Shown: positions 21,741-33,100 of the stretch, piece by piece
Layout: each line of letters begins with the position of its first letter
How positions within the stretch are numbered: position 1 is the stretch's first letter
NCBI GenBank assembly: GCA_032622095.1
Contig: CP136063.1
Location: forward strand, 36,678,106-36,742,105
Direction of reading: 5' to 3'
Length of the DNA stretch: 64,000 nt
Origin: Siphonodentalium dalli
Lineage: Eukaryota; Mollusca; Scaphopoda; Gadilida; Siphonodentaliidae
Program-made: the position numbers and the translations under genes
Notes under the pieces: model-generated
Told to the model about the DNA's origin: nothing
Seen by the model: only the letters and a program-made list of their open reading frames with translations
The model's database searches: none

Positions 21741-22631
21741 GGGAATGCAAGTCATCATTTCCTCTGACCAAGTATGTCCCTTCATGATTTTACATTCTTA
21801 TTTCAGAAGGTTGCAAAGAGACAGTTTTAAACTTGACTTTTCTTTCCCGGTTGGCCAAGTTGTCCAGGGCCTACTCCAAGTATGGGAAGTGTTCTCTGAA
21901 CATTTCCATATGAAGCTGCCAATGCTTTGAACCCAATTATCAACAATGCTAAGGCCAAAACAAAAAACTTCTCTGTTTCCGATAACAATGGGATAATTTT
22001 CCAGACAGGCAGGCAGAGAATTTTTTATAATTTTTTTGTTTTTTTTTAATTTTTCAGCCTTAAGTGATATAATAGTGTAGTTACAGCCCCATGGAATATG
22101 GTAGATCAATGTACATTGAAAATGAGCCAAGCATTGGGTAAAAACATGCTGTCCCTTGAATTCATTCACTCTGCAGTATGATCTCTACCAATAACCGGTA
22201 ACTTTTGACTAGCCTTCTGGAGAAAATTGAAAAAATTGAGGCAGTCAAGAAAATCTCAGCCAGGCAGGGTATCGGAAACAAAGAGGTTTTCTTTTTTGGC
22301 CTAACCACCTCATGCTGTTCATAACTCCTCGCCGAGCCTCCACTCTCTTCTCCGCACCTATTTGGGAATCTTTATACAGGCAACTTCCAATATCCACCAC
22401 AAACTCATCTGCATTCATTCCCAGCATCGTCGAGAATTTCAGATGGAAAATCATCTGTAATCCTGCCGTTGGTAATGTACAATGTATGTGACAGGTACCG
22501 ATACTGGCCTATGTATAATGACAGCCGCGTATTTGCAATTTTCTCAATCACGGTATAAAAACTCGTTGGTGTAAAATCCCTCACATTAGCTGCATAACAC
22601 TAGGTCATTTCCACAACCCTGCCATCATTCT
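21741..22631. other. Stretch without a recognised gene
   Basis: Contains short ORFs on both strands (a 123-aa minus ORF at 21798-22169 and a 69-aa minus ORF at 22245-22454) without family signatures. It probably holds further remnants of the recombinase gene's 5' part. Confidence 0.4.
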
Positions 22632-23030
22632 CTAGTAAGCTCTTATTGCTGCTTTCCCCGAATAATATGTACATGTACATGTAGTTATATATATGCCATA
22701 ACAAAACAGTATTTTCCCATCTGCACACAATACAATGTGCGATGTTTTGGCTTTCAGCTTGGTGTAATTACTACTGTAATATTTCGTGTTTCTATACTCA
22801 ATCCTTAGAATTTTTCTAAGGTCTGACAAATCATTCACTAACTGAATTTCACTTTTGTCTGATAACACAAATTTGTTGACAGCACCAGCCATACTACACT
22901 CCTCCAATTTAGTCAACTTTGAATTTTTTTTTGAAAACCGTTTGTTAGTCTTCTGGAAAAGTCTTCCACATTCTGTATTTGATTCCACATTTACTGAATT
23001 CATAATCATGTGAATTTCTTGCATACAAAG
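22632..23030 (-). pseudogene. Transposase-like C-terminal fragment, paralogue of 51750-51965
   Basis: A 130-aa minus ORF beginning MQEIHMIMNSVNVESNTECG. The same block (KEIHMIMNSEKVESNTECG) occurs at 51750-51953, where it follows FGFEDANANILAFAHGTGDV. That FEDAN/HGTG pattern resembles the C-terminal part of animal EnSpm/CACTA-like transposase proteins. The assignment is tentative. No intact gene surrounds it. Confidence 0.4.
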
Positions 23031-23635
23031 AATTTGTCTAGTTCCATGTCATTGCTGCTTTCCGCGAATATGTATATATAATGGTTTATTTCAGGCTTAA
23101 GTCGCCCATATACATGTACATGTAGTTATATATATGACATTATAACAAAATGGTTTATACATGAAGGTTATTATCCCAATGTTTAAACAAAGCCCTGATA
23201 GATTTTGATAATTCCATGGTAAATAGTAAACCCGGTATTACTTTATCATACTGGTGCTTATGTAGTTTCCATGACAAATTATGCCAATGATTGAAGGTGC
23301 CCAATTTTGTTATTTTTTATGTAAACTTTCAAATTGTAGGATTACCATGTGATATAATTGTGAATACATGTATAGTAATTCCCTAAGTAATCAACCTCTT
23401 AACCAAATCAGAATTATGGGTAACATGTATAGAATGTTCACTTACCCAGAAACACAAGCGCCAAAAGCTGAGTGCCTCTGTACAGTGTGTTTTGATAAAC
23501 TAATTCAGGTTTTGAAGGCTGGGAACTGATAATGGGTGGACTTTCACATTCTGTATTTGTCCGTCTTCATAATACACCTTTACTTGTAGTTCTTTCTTAG
23601 CTTTCAATGAGTCAAAATCGAAGGTTCTGTGTTTG
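23031..23635. other. Non-coding stretch with half MITE near 23375-23425
   Basis: TCCCTAAGTAATCAACCTC then TTAACCAAATCAGAATTATG matches one arm end of the 298-548 MITE. Nothing else was recognised. Confidence 0.5.
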
Positions 23636-23935
23636 CTCAATACAAGATACTATAGAGTGCACTCGTAAAAACCAGGCTGGGTTACCTCCCCTCACAGAGA
23701 TTCAGATGTATAGAGTGTCTGCTAGTAACAACCAGGCTGGGTTATCTCCCTTAATCTACCTGTGGACGACACATACATCTGGATCTTGGTTTCACCTCAA
23801 ACACTGAATAATTTTATTTACCGAGCTCCGATGTATTCTCCAGCCACCATTTGAATGTTCAACTTTCATGCAAACTGTTTGCAAATAAACCTCTCAAAAT
23901 ATTCCTGGGCGAGGGTAACATACTCAGCTACTGCA
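23636..23935. repeat. Dispersed repeat, copy 1 (pairs with 49787-50063)
   Basis: AACCAGGCTGGGTTA is followed by TCTCCCTTAATCT and by a block through CTGGGCGAGGGTAACATA. The same order occurs at 49.8-50.06 kb. The 5' side has a short tandem copy of the GTAACAACCAGGCTGGG part. No coding capacity. Confidence 0.8.
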
Positions 23936-24189
23936 CTGTAAATCCATGTGTTAACTATTTGAACACGAAAAATGTAACAGATAATTAACACATTAATGTG
24001 TTCAAATTTATAACACGTGTGTTAAAAAAGTTAACACTGGTGTTAAAAATTTTAACACGTAATTGCTAACACTAGCGTTCAAATTTTTAACACCAGTGTT
24101 AAAAAAATTAACACCAGTGTTAAAAATTTTAACACCTGCGTTCAAAATAGTTTAACACTGGTGTTAAAAAAAGTTTAACGCAATAATGT
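23936..24189. repeat. Repetitive element of GTGTTAA/TTAACAC words (continues at 25646-25790)
   Basis: Begins near CACTGTAAATCCATGTG and consists of alternating TTAACACCAGTGTTAA-like palindromes. It is interrupted by the 1.44-kb element and resumes at 25646 with TGTAACAGATAATTAACACA, a phrase also present near 23975. Confidence 0.7.
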
Positions 24190-24196
24190 GTTCTGA

Positions 24197-25638
24197 CAGG
24201 GTTTCCGTTAGTACGGCTCAGCGTCCGTAGGACGGCCTCATTCCCCTCGCATATTATCTGTTTGGTTCATACATATACCAAATGTCAGTCGCAATGTCGT
24301 AAACAAATCCGGTTACAACGGGAGTTCGGGTGTTAAATAGAATACTGGTGAAAAAGCGGGTCAAATAGCGACGTTAGATACAGCGTAATGCATGTCGCGG
24401 TAACATCAAAAAATGTCGGACTGCTGAATATGCATATTTTTGTGTACGGGATGAAACTACTCATGCTCGAAAATCCCGTGATATCGTAGGATTACATAAT
24501 TTGATCAAAGAACGCCGAATTTCTTAGTCGGGACATTTTTATGCACGGGATTTTCATGAATGAAACTGCTCCTCTCCGAGATCCCGTGCTATCGTACGGT
24601 GGTACATAATAAATGGGTCCCCCTGCAGAGTCCATGAGGTATAGAACGGAGTTTTAGCCAACGTGTTATAAAATATAATTTGGCGGGAGATGTGAACACG
24701 TGCGTCGTTGATTGTGCTTGGGGACAACGCAACTATTATTTACCGTCCTTTGACATTATCTCCATATTGGGGAGGGGGTACGTATGTGTTTGTCTTTATC
24801 ACCCATGTATGTAATATGGTTCAAATGAATGGTGTTGTTAACTTGTCACTATGAATTCCCACTATAAAGACTGATTTCGGGACAGGTTCCGTTTTACTGT
24901 GAAATAAATCACGTTGGGATTTTGTTGACTATGCGCATAATAAGCAATTGCGGTCGTCAGTTTATGGACTAATATATAGAGACTAGTGAACAAGCTACGC
25001 GTTCCGAGTGAAAGATGTCCCTACCCACAGGTATTAGGCACAATTTTTGTTTTTAAATTTAATAAAAATCTCTTTTTAGTAATTTTTTTTGGTGCCAAAT
25101 ACCTGTGTCGCTACCATTCGTATTTTGCCGCTATAAATAGCTCCTGCAGTATGACGTCACAGCGCACAAATAGTTTTACGATTGACAGCGTATATCATGT
25201 CAGTTTCATTTTCACAGAAGCTGCTTGCATTTCTAGGAAATACTTTATTCAATTCTCCTTGCTATCTATTATTGGTCAATGCATAGATGTTTTGTAGTGT
25301 TTAGATTCATCGGAATCTTATTGTATAAATTTGTAAACAATAACTGGTAGCTTGTTCATTTATATATAATCTTCAATCAGACGGCAGTCTTATGTGCGTA
25401 ATTAGTTGATTGATTATCTGGATACCATCAACAGAATTAATGCACCCACGGAAATGATTGACTTGCGTAATATATACGTAGCTTTGGTTGCTTTGTGAGA
25501 CTCTTATGTGCAAGGAAATTGCTACTTTTCAGTGTCAAATAACAAAATTTTCGCCCGACGGAACGAACCATGGTCGTCCCGTCGCGTTATGTGTTTCCCC
25601 AATACGGACTCATTAATTTTCCCCTCGCGGAAACCCTG
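24197..25638. mobile_element. 1.44-kb non-autonomous TIR element, copy 1
   Basis: Ends are CAGGGTTTCCG and CGGAAACCCTG. It is flanked by a perfect 7-bp direct repeat, GTTCTGA (24190-24196 and 25639-25645). The interior contains an approximate duplication (CGGGAT..CCCGTG..ATCGTA near 24450 and 24555). Copy 2 at 46522-47962 is nearly identical. The CAGGG start is hAT-like, but hAT duplications are 8 bp. The 103-aa ORF at 24986-25297 has no family similarity. Confidence 0.9.
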
Positions 25639-25790
25639 GTTCTGAACATATGTAACAGATAATTAACACATTTTGGTGTTAAGAACCCAAAATTTTAACG
25701 TTGGTGTTCGAATATGATCACACTGTCATATGTTACTTCTTGATAACACCAGTGTTAAATTTTTTATAACATCAGTGGTCGATTAAGATA

Positions 25791-26466
25791 CCATTATTCT
25801 TTCCCTAGAATGATTGACAAGATGAATTGTCCTGTGAAAATAATTTAAATCAAAAAATTTGATTTAAATATTAAATCCAAATACATGTGTGTATATATAT
25901 ATGATACATAACATTAAGAACATAACATTACAGATTCATTCAGGGTGCCAGACTAGTTACAACACGACAAATTATATAAAATTAATAAAAGTGTTGGTGT
26001 CCCTTTAAAACTCAAAATGAAATAAATGCATACAAAATTAATAACCAAACAAATAGTGTCTTTTCTGTAGTATTTCTTGCCCCATGCAGACAAGTTAATT
26101 TATGAGTGGAATTATGTTTTTGACTTGCCAGATTTCCGGGTTTACCACCGGTGACGTTAAATATGGCATACAAGAAATGGGACTTTGATAGCGACCATTG
26201 GGACAATAACCGAACAAATGTCGTTGGAATCCATATATTTTCATTGTGTTCTTCTTCTACAAAAATATATCGATTAAGTTATAACATTAATTTTTTACTT
26301 CTATTTTTTAACCTGAGTTATGGCCCTCAGACAAGACACTCTTTCAAAACAGAACTTTTTAATGAAATTTGTTTATTGGTATTGAGTGGATTGGAACAGT
26401 GTTGGTGGTGCATATTTATGTTATAATAATTACATTTGTTCAATCCACCCCATAAGCAGAATGAAA
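25791..26466. other. Non-coding stretch
   Basis: No gene recognised. Short TA-rich microsatellite near 25890. Confidence 0.4.
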
Positions 26467-26850
26467 GTTATAATATAGACAGATTATGTTCTTATACCAA
26501 TGATAAATATTGCATAAATAGCATGTTATCATCAAGATTGTAATCCATGGCAAGCAAACCCAATTTCTGCAACAGATATTGGCTTTGTTTACATACTTAC
26601 TTTAATGCCCAAATTAATTGACCACTTAACCACATCAGAATTATGGGTAATTTTTCAGGATTTAATCGGAAATATGGCTTGTTGCCATTCATCGGAAAGC
26701 TCGCCATATTTCCTACTAAATCCTGAAAAATTAGACATAATTCTGCTGTGGTTAAGTGGTCAGTTACTTTGGGCATTACTGTAGAACCCATTGATGCAAC
26801 ATTTATGATTGGTATAAGAAATAAATCTGTCTATATCTTGAATAAAAAAT
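26467..26850. mobile_element. Nested palindromic MITEs
   Basis: Outer arms (ATATAGACAGATT..TTCTTATACCAATGATAAAT near 26475-26515 and its complement near 26795-26845) enclose an inner palindrome at 26609-26780. The inner one belongs to the 298-548 family (TTAACCACATCAGAATTATG, GGATTTAATCGGAAATATGG). Confidence 0.75.
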
Positions 26851-27023
26851 ATATCACATTAATTATCTGCACCCTAATCCATATTAATTCTCAGCAAGGT
26901 AAATTAGAGTTATCCCCATAAAAACATATTAAAATATGGCCTAGATTTTGGTACCCGGGACCCATTGTTCAGCCACATTCCTGCGCAAGGATACTTTACA
27001 AACAAGACTAATGAATACATCTA

Positions 27024-27444
27024 TCTCATATATATTTTGAAGACCTCTGTCTGTATGTATGTTTGTTTGTTTGTCTGTCATTTATACAAATCTACGATTC
27101 TCGACCGATCGGGACGAAACTTGGTACGTGTGTGTAGTTTGACCAGGCGGTGGACGTTGTCGTATTGGCGAGCCCGTGCGGCGCCCGCTTCGCGCATGCG
27201 CAGACGAGATCTCGGAAACGGGTGGAGCTATCGACTTGAAATTTGCTATGTGAATGTATCTTGCCCCGGATACGAATTTTATCGGGTCGCCGAGCCCGTG
27301 CGACACCAGCTTCGCGCATGCGCAGACCAGATCTCGGAAACGGGTAGAGCTTTCGACTTGAAATTTGGATCTCGGAAACGGGTGGAGCTATCGACTTGAA
27401 ATTTGGTTTTTGAATAGCCGGACAACGTCGGGCTCATCGGCTAG
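27024..27444 (+). mobile_element. Non-autonomous Helitron, copy A
   Basis: Starts TCTCATATATATTTTGAAGA after an A and ends with a GC-rich hairpin (AGCC..CGGGCT) followed by CATCGG and CTAG. The interior repeats TCTCGGAAACGGGT..GAGCTATCGACTTGAAATTT. It joins directly to copy B. Confidence 0.85.
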
Positions 27445-27669
27445 TCTCATATATATTTTGAAGACGTCTGTTTGTCTGTTTGTTTGTCATTTATACAAAT
27501 CTACGATTCTCGACCGATCGGGACGAAACGGATACGAATTTTATTTGGTCGCCGAGCCCGTGCGACGCCAGCTTCGCGCATGCGCAGACGAGATCTCGGA
27601 AACGGGTAGAGCTATCGGCTTGAAATTTGGTTTTTGAATAGCCCGGACAACGTCGGGCTCATCGGCTAG
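27445..27669 (+). mobile_element. Non-autonomous Helitron, copy B, in tandem
   Basis: Starts with the same TCTCATATATATTTTGAAGA immediately after CTAG of copy A. It ends AGCCCGGACAACGTCGGGCT, CATCGG, CTAG and is followed by T. With A before copy A and T after copy B, the pair fits one A/T insertion of a tandem unit. Confidence 0.85.
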
Positions 27670-28222
27670 TACTATATATTTTGAGACTTCGTATATATGT
27701 GTGTGTGTGTGTACTTCATAGAATCCAAAACGCGTGTACAGATTGAGATAAAATTTCGTATGTAAGTGTAAAATCCCACCGACACCGCCGTAGTCGTGTT
27801 TTCGAGAAGCTCTGAGCACCCTTTATCCACTCCCAAATCACTGCAAAGGCACTTCAGGGGTTAAGGCAATAACGCTCTTTATCTATACCTTATACGGAGG
27901 TTTTAACAATTAACGCTCTTTATTGCAATGGACGTGGCTAAACGATACCCCATGCGTCTGATGCGGATTCCAATGGACGTGGCTAAACGACTGACTCCAT
28001 GCGTCCGAAATACGGATGCGGACCAAATGCAACTAAAAAGGCAGAATTGATCTAAGAGCTCGAAATATTATGCAGAGGGATTTCACAACGGGATTAATTG
28101 ACTGTCCGCTCTGAAGTTTAGGACGGGGAGGACGGGTACCATGAATTAACTCATTGAAAAACAAAGAATGCGTTATCTCGCAAACGGGTGGAGCTATCGA
28201 CTTGAAATTTGCTATGTGAATG
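27670..28222 (+). mobile_element. 5' part of a third Helitron-like element, interrupted by the LTR element
   Basis: Begins ACTATATATTTTGAGAC and ends with the Helitron core TCGACTTGAAATTTGC and TATGTGAATG. It contains a small duplication (GGACGTGGCTAAACGA at about 27929 and 27975) and two AACGCTCTTTAT words. The core continues after the LTR element at 38979. The 5' boundary is uncertain. Confidence 0.5.
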
Positions 28223-30177
28223 TGTGGCAGTGCGGAATTTCGGGTGTGGGTGATTCCCTACTTTTGTTGATTGAAATCCTCTGCCATTTCTACTTTTTCA
28301 TTTCTGTGGGAAATTAGCTGGGTAGGCTGTTGGTACCTAAAGTCATGAAAACAGAACAGTATAAATAGTTGTGATGAGAATTTATTCGTTCCAAAGTCAA
28401 AAAGTAAACAAACCAGAATTAGAATCAGAATGATAATAACAGAATAAGCTGTGGTAACAATTCAGCGACCATACATCAATAAACCAATCAATCAATCTTT
28501 ATTTAGATTTAAGCATATGTTGGGTCCTCTAGCATAGCCCAAGATAAAGTATAGAACAATAGGTGTATATTAATTATAAGAATGTGATTCTTTGATGTGA
28601 AAAGCTCGAAGCTGAACGCGGATTTCCATTTGCATTTAAGTAAACTTTTATCAATATGCCTATTTAAAAGGACACATGCAGCTTTAAATTGGGAAATATC
28701 TTCGAAGCTAGCCTACGCTAGGAAACTTGTAATGGCTAAGTTTGGATGGTTCAATTGATTGAACCGTGGTAGAATATTATGGTTGAAAGTAATTTCGTAT
28801 TTGATTGTTAAATGTTTTGCTCCATTAAGTGACCGAATCATGGTTGAATTTAACAGTTGCCAGTGCATGCAACTTCGATTGATTGGTTGGATGGATAAAT
28901 CAGACATATATTGATCTATGCTTATAATAACATTGAAGTAATACATAATATATGTGATGGGGAAACACATTTGCCAGCGCGTAGATGCGATTATATATAG
29001 TTTATAAACTGTCCCCGAACTATTTGGGCATTGTATGATTTCGGAAATGGAATATAGCCTTGCATTGAACACTCCAGGCCAAACCCGGGATAATTTGAAT
29101 TATATGTGGCCCCTAAACCCTATTTGCGAAACTGAAGAATGTGATACACAAATATATCAAATTAGTAGACAAACATAACACCTGAACATGGCTATACAAA
29201 ATTACCCGGAACCAGGATGAAAGATTGGCCTGTTGCATAATCGCCAATAATAATACAAATGTGTTACAGTTGAACAAACTCCGAATTTAACAGAAAAACT
29301 TTACTCACAAGATTCACATATTCACATTGAAAATATCTCGCTTATTACAAATATTCATGGTGTATTAATAAAAAGAAATCTGCAAACGAAAAGTATCGTA
29401 GTTTTTTAACTCACCTAAAGTCATGAAAACAGAACAGTATAAATAGTTGTGATGAGAATTTATTCGTTCCAAAGTGACGACGTTCCCATCACAATCCATA
29501 TTTATACCCCCTGTTCTGCAAGGTGGCCTGAGGTGGTCATTTTGTCAGTATTCACCAATGAAAATTCTTAGTATTGGCAAGAACATAATTTCAGCCAACC
29601 ATATCTTATGCCCCCGCGCGCTATTTTTCTTTGGTGGCATGATGGACATACTTATTCCACATATGTCTTGGTGATTCACGCTAGATAAAACGCATACACG
29701 CCAGATAGCACGTGTGTAATTAAATTTACATTCCGCCTGGCATTAAGCCTGGAATTAATATCCAGGCCTTTGGTCCAGCGCGTTGGTCCAGCGCATTTGT
29801 CGGCGATTCTAATCATGGTAATCCATTTTCCATACAAAATATGCATGATCAGTTGGGAGACTGGCAGCTTATAATTAAAACCCGATAAATTACAGATGGT
29901 CAATTATTTCCAACACGCCGAAGAAATGTTCTGCGTGTGGCATATATGTAATGCATTAACTAACATTAGTGGTTTTGAATATAACACTCTCTCTGTGTAA
30001 CTCCGAACCAATATTTTCCACGTTTTCTGATCTCCATACAATCTGCCATCCACTCTAGAAATTTTTGTATAATATTCAAAGTATATTTTCTGAAACCGAT
30101 AAAATAAAGTGACCCCAGTCTAGACATTTTTGAGCATAATATTTGAAATATAAGATATGAAATTTCACAATATGACA
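28223..30177. repeat. Left LTR
   Basis: 1955 bp, TG..CA. It contains a 63-bp direct repeat (28335-28397 and 29413-29475) with TATAAATAG, a plausible TATA box. This surrounds a segment ending in CAATCAATCAATC plus TTTATTTAGATT, which looks like the reversed tail of a nested non-LTR insertion. Confidence 0.85.
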
Positions 30178-33100
30178 CTACCCCCTTGTCGCAATGAGAT
30201 GTCTCCTGACGTCTCCATACCAAACTGATCCAGACAGTCAGAAATTTTCCTTATTATACTTGTGGATACAGTGGAGCTGATGCTCGTTCTGGAATGTCCG
30301 TTAAATGGCTGTTTTCTGTGACATCATGATCCGTCGGCTCTGACGTTGAGGAGAATTGAACTTGGAGTGCTTGGAGTTAAATATTATACTCGCAAACACC
30401 AAAGAATTAAGTAGAGAGAGTTAGGTATTACCGTTCGAGTCATCTATCAATAACTTGTCAACCATAATTTGGTCTGCTAGTGAATGATTTGAAAATAAGT
30501 TGTGCGCAAAATGACGTATCATATAGAGTAGAATCAAGGTGAGCCGAATATGGTCACTTGAAATAAAATTGAATTGCTTTTGTGCTAAATAACTGAGACA
30601 TGTTGCAATAGTTTTCAATGGAGTTGTTGAACGTAATAGTTACATCAGTAATTAATCCTTCGTCATCACATTGGTATGATTTGATCTAATATGACTAGAA
30701 TTCATTGCTGACGCTAAGAAGCTGTGCATTGTTACACATGAATAAAATTAATAACACGAAACAGAAATGTGGCCTGACTCATTTTGAACGTAACCTACAT
30801 ACCTCGTTTACTCTTGGAGTGATTTGCATCTGGTATTAAGGCAAAATACAGTGGCAGAACACATATAGAAATCGCTCCTTACAATGCCTAATAATATTTA
30901 AAGTCTAAGCCTTATGAATCGGTATAAGGAATCAAGAAGTAGTTGAAATAACATCAGTGTAAAGACTATTTAGTTTGTTAATAACAAGAGCGTTCAGTTT
31001 GCAAGCCTTGTATAATGCATACTGCTGAATACATAGTTAGTGCTAGAAGTCATGAATTTATTTGCAGGAACTGGAAAATTCCATATCTTGTAAATAGCTA
31101 TCGCATATTCCAATGTGGTAATGGGTAAATTAATGCTAATAGATATGTGTATTTAAGTGTGAAGTCGCAGAACACTGAAATTTGATATATAGAATGAGAA
31201 GATTTTGCTGAAGATATATACTAGATTGCAAAGAATATTTGTATAATAAGCTTAATACATCTCGAATGATGGTTATGGTAGTGGTGGTAGCGTAGTAGAG
31301 GTGGTGATGGTGGTGATGGAACAATTATGAGTGACAGACAACGTTTCATTAATGAACTTAGTCAAGTAGATTTGTTATTAAAGCTCAGCATTATATCCAT
31401 TGAATGAGATAAATGTTCGATGAACAATGCTTTTATTTCGTAATTTCAGAGCATCACTGTATGACTTACATAGATATGCATGAATATGCATGTATACTTT
31501 CATTATAGGATGCGGGTACCTTTTCAAACAAGTTTTGAAAAGGAAGGACCGTTAGTGATTTGTATATAAGTAGCATTTTTCAGAGTAACTAACTGGATAG
31601 CGCGTGTGAAACGAACCAGAACTTGTGTGGCTTGTTATATTTAAGTTATATTTAACTTCATATTAGTCATTTATATCTGAAGTAGTCATATAGGACGAAC
31701 ATGACCTGTTCATGAAAAGTATTTCCATGTTTTAATTTGTATAAGTATTTACGTCTTGCAAAGACAAGTTGATATCATAAATAGGTGTTATGTAATGTCA
31801 TATTTATAGGCGAATATGCGCTATGATGTAGCCAGCAATTTCAGCTGTTTTAATGTCATGTAGACAAGTGTATAAATTATATATTATACGTGGTGAGGCC
31901 CGGATTTCTGTGATAAAGTGACAATTATATAGAAATGTGCCCTTAGTCTGTAAGACTGTATGTAAAGATGTACTCTTGGCTCGTACTTGTTATACTGACG
32001 TCACGTCGTGACAGTATGTGTAAATTATGCTCTCAAACTCGTAAAGCAGTAATCAGGTCACATATTGACCTGTTTGTAGAATATGCTCTAAGAAAACCAG
32101 CATGTGAGGCTTTCCTTTGGTTGGGCTGCTGTTTCAATCAGAACAATGGAAATGCACAAACTCAGGAGGTATGGGTCTAAAGAATAAGATAAATAAATAA
32201 GTAAGTAGCCCCAATGACATATATTATATATAGAGTGATCAATTCTATACAAAATATCAGGAGCCTGTCAATAAATTGTGACCCACAACCTGCATACCAA
32301 TCTATCCAAACTTGAACCCGTCAGACAGCGGAACCCCTTCTAAAGCGAAGTCTTGCGTTGATGTCGGTATAGAAGTACAACACAAGAAAATCCGTGGGAC
32401 AAAAAGGTTGTTAAACCCCTTTCTTCACCATAGAAATTGAGCATATATATAATGTAGTTTTGCACCGAAAGGAAGTTTATATATGAGCTGTGATAGTCAT
32501 ATGCAACCTCTGATACAAGAACCACGGGAAAAATGGCATCTGAGCCATGTAGGATGGTAGAAACGAGCATGTTTAAAAATGGAGTCTGGCCCCGTCATGA
32601 CGTTTAGAAATAAGCGATAATATATCACGAATTTGCGACATGCGACACCAGAGACCCCCAGGTCATGGCCCTGACGCCATGCCTAATTGTAGAATGTAGC
32701 ATGATTGATTTCCAAGCTTCTCGCGACTGGGAAACCGGCTCACCCAAATATGAGTGTATCAACCAGCATACATGTATACATGAGCCTAGTTATGTACGAA
32801 CTTCACGCATGGGGAAGCCGTTTCAAGTGATTGTAGAATCTAGCATAAAAATGCGTCTTTAAGTATGACCTTCGCGCACTGGGAAGTAGCCATAAATAAT
32901 CGTAAAAATCAGCTTGCATAATGAGCATAAGTCAGTTTGGGCCTCTCGCACGGGAAGTAGCTATGATATTATAATTCGCATTGGAAATATTGACAGCAAA
33001 ATTGCTATAAAATAACGAAAGTTGTGAGTTTCGTACTCGGAAATGATTCGTTCCCGGAAGTGACAAGATTCGTTCCCGGAAGGGATAAAATTATTTACCG

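Noticed and set aside
24986-25297. 103-aa ORF conserved at 47310-47621
   Set aside because: The two elements are almost identical DNA, so conservation says nothing about coding. No domain was seen.
24197-25638. Assignment to hAT on the basis of the CAGGG start
   Set aside because: Both copies have 7-bp, not 8-bp, flanking duplications, so the superfamily is left open.
27082-27819. 74-144-aa ORFs across the Helitron region
   Set aside because: GC-rich repeated Helitron interior; the frames are open on both strands at once.
28713-29072. 119-aa minus ORF repeated in the right LTR
   Set aside because: The second copy is shortened by a 4-bp indel without further consequence, and composition is AT-driven. 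No retroelement motif.
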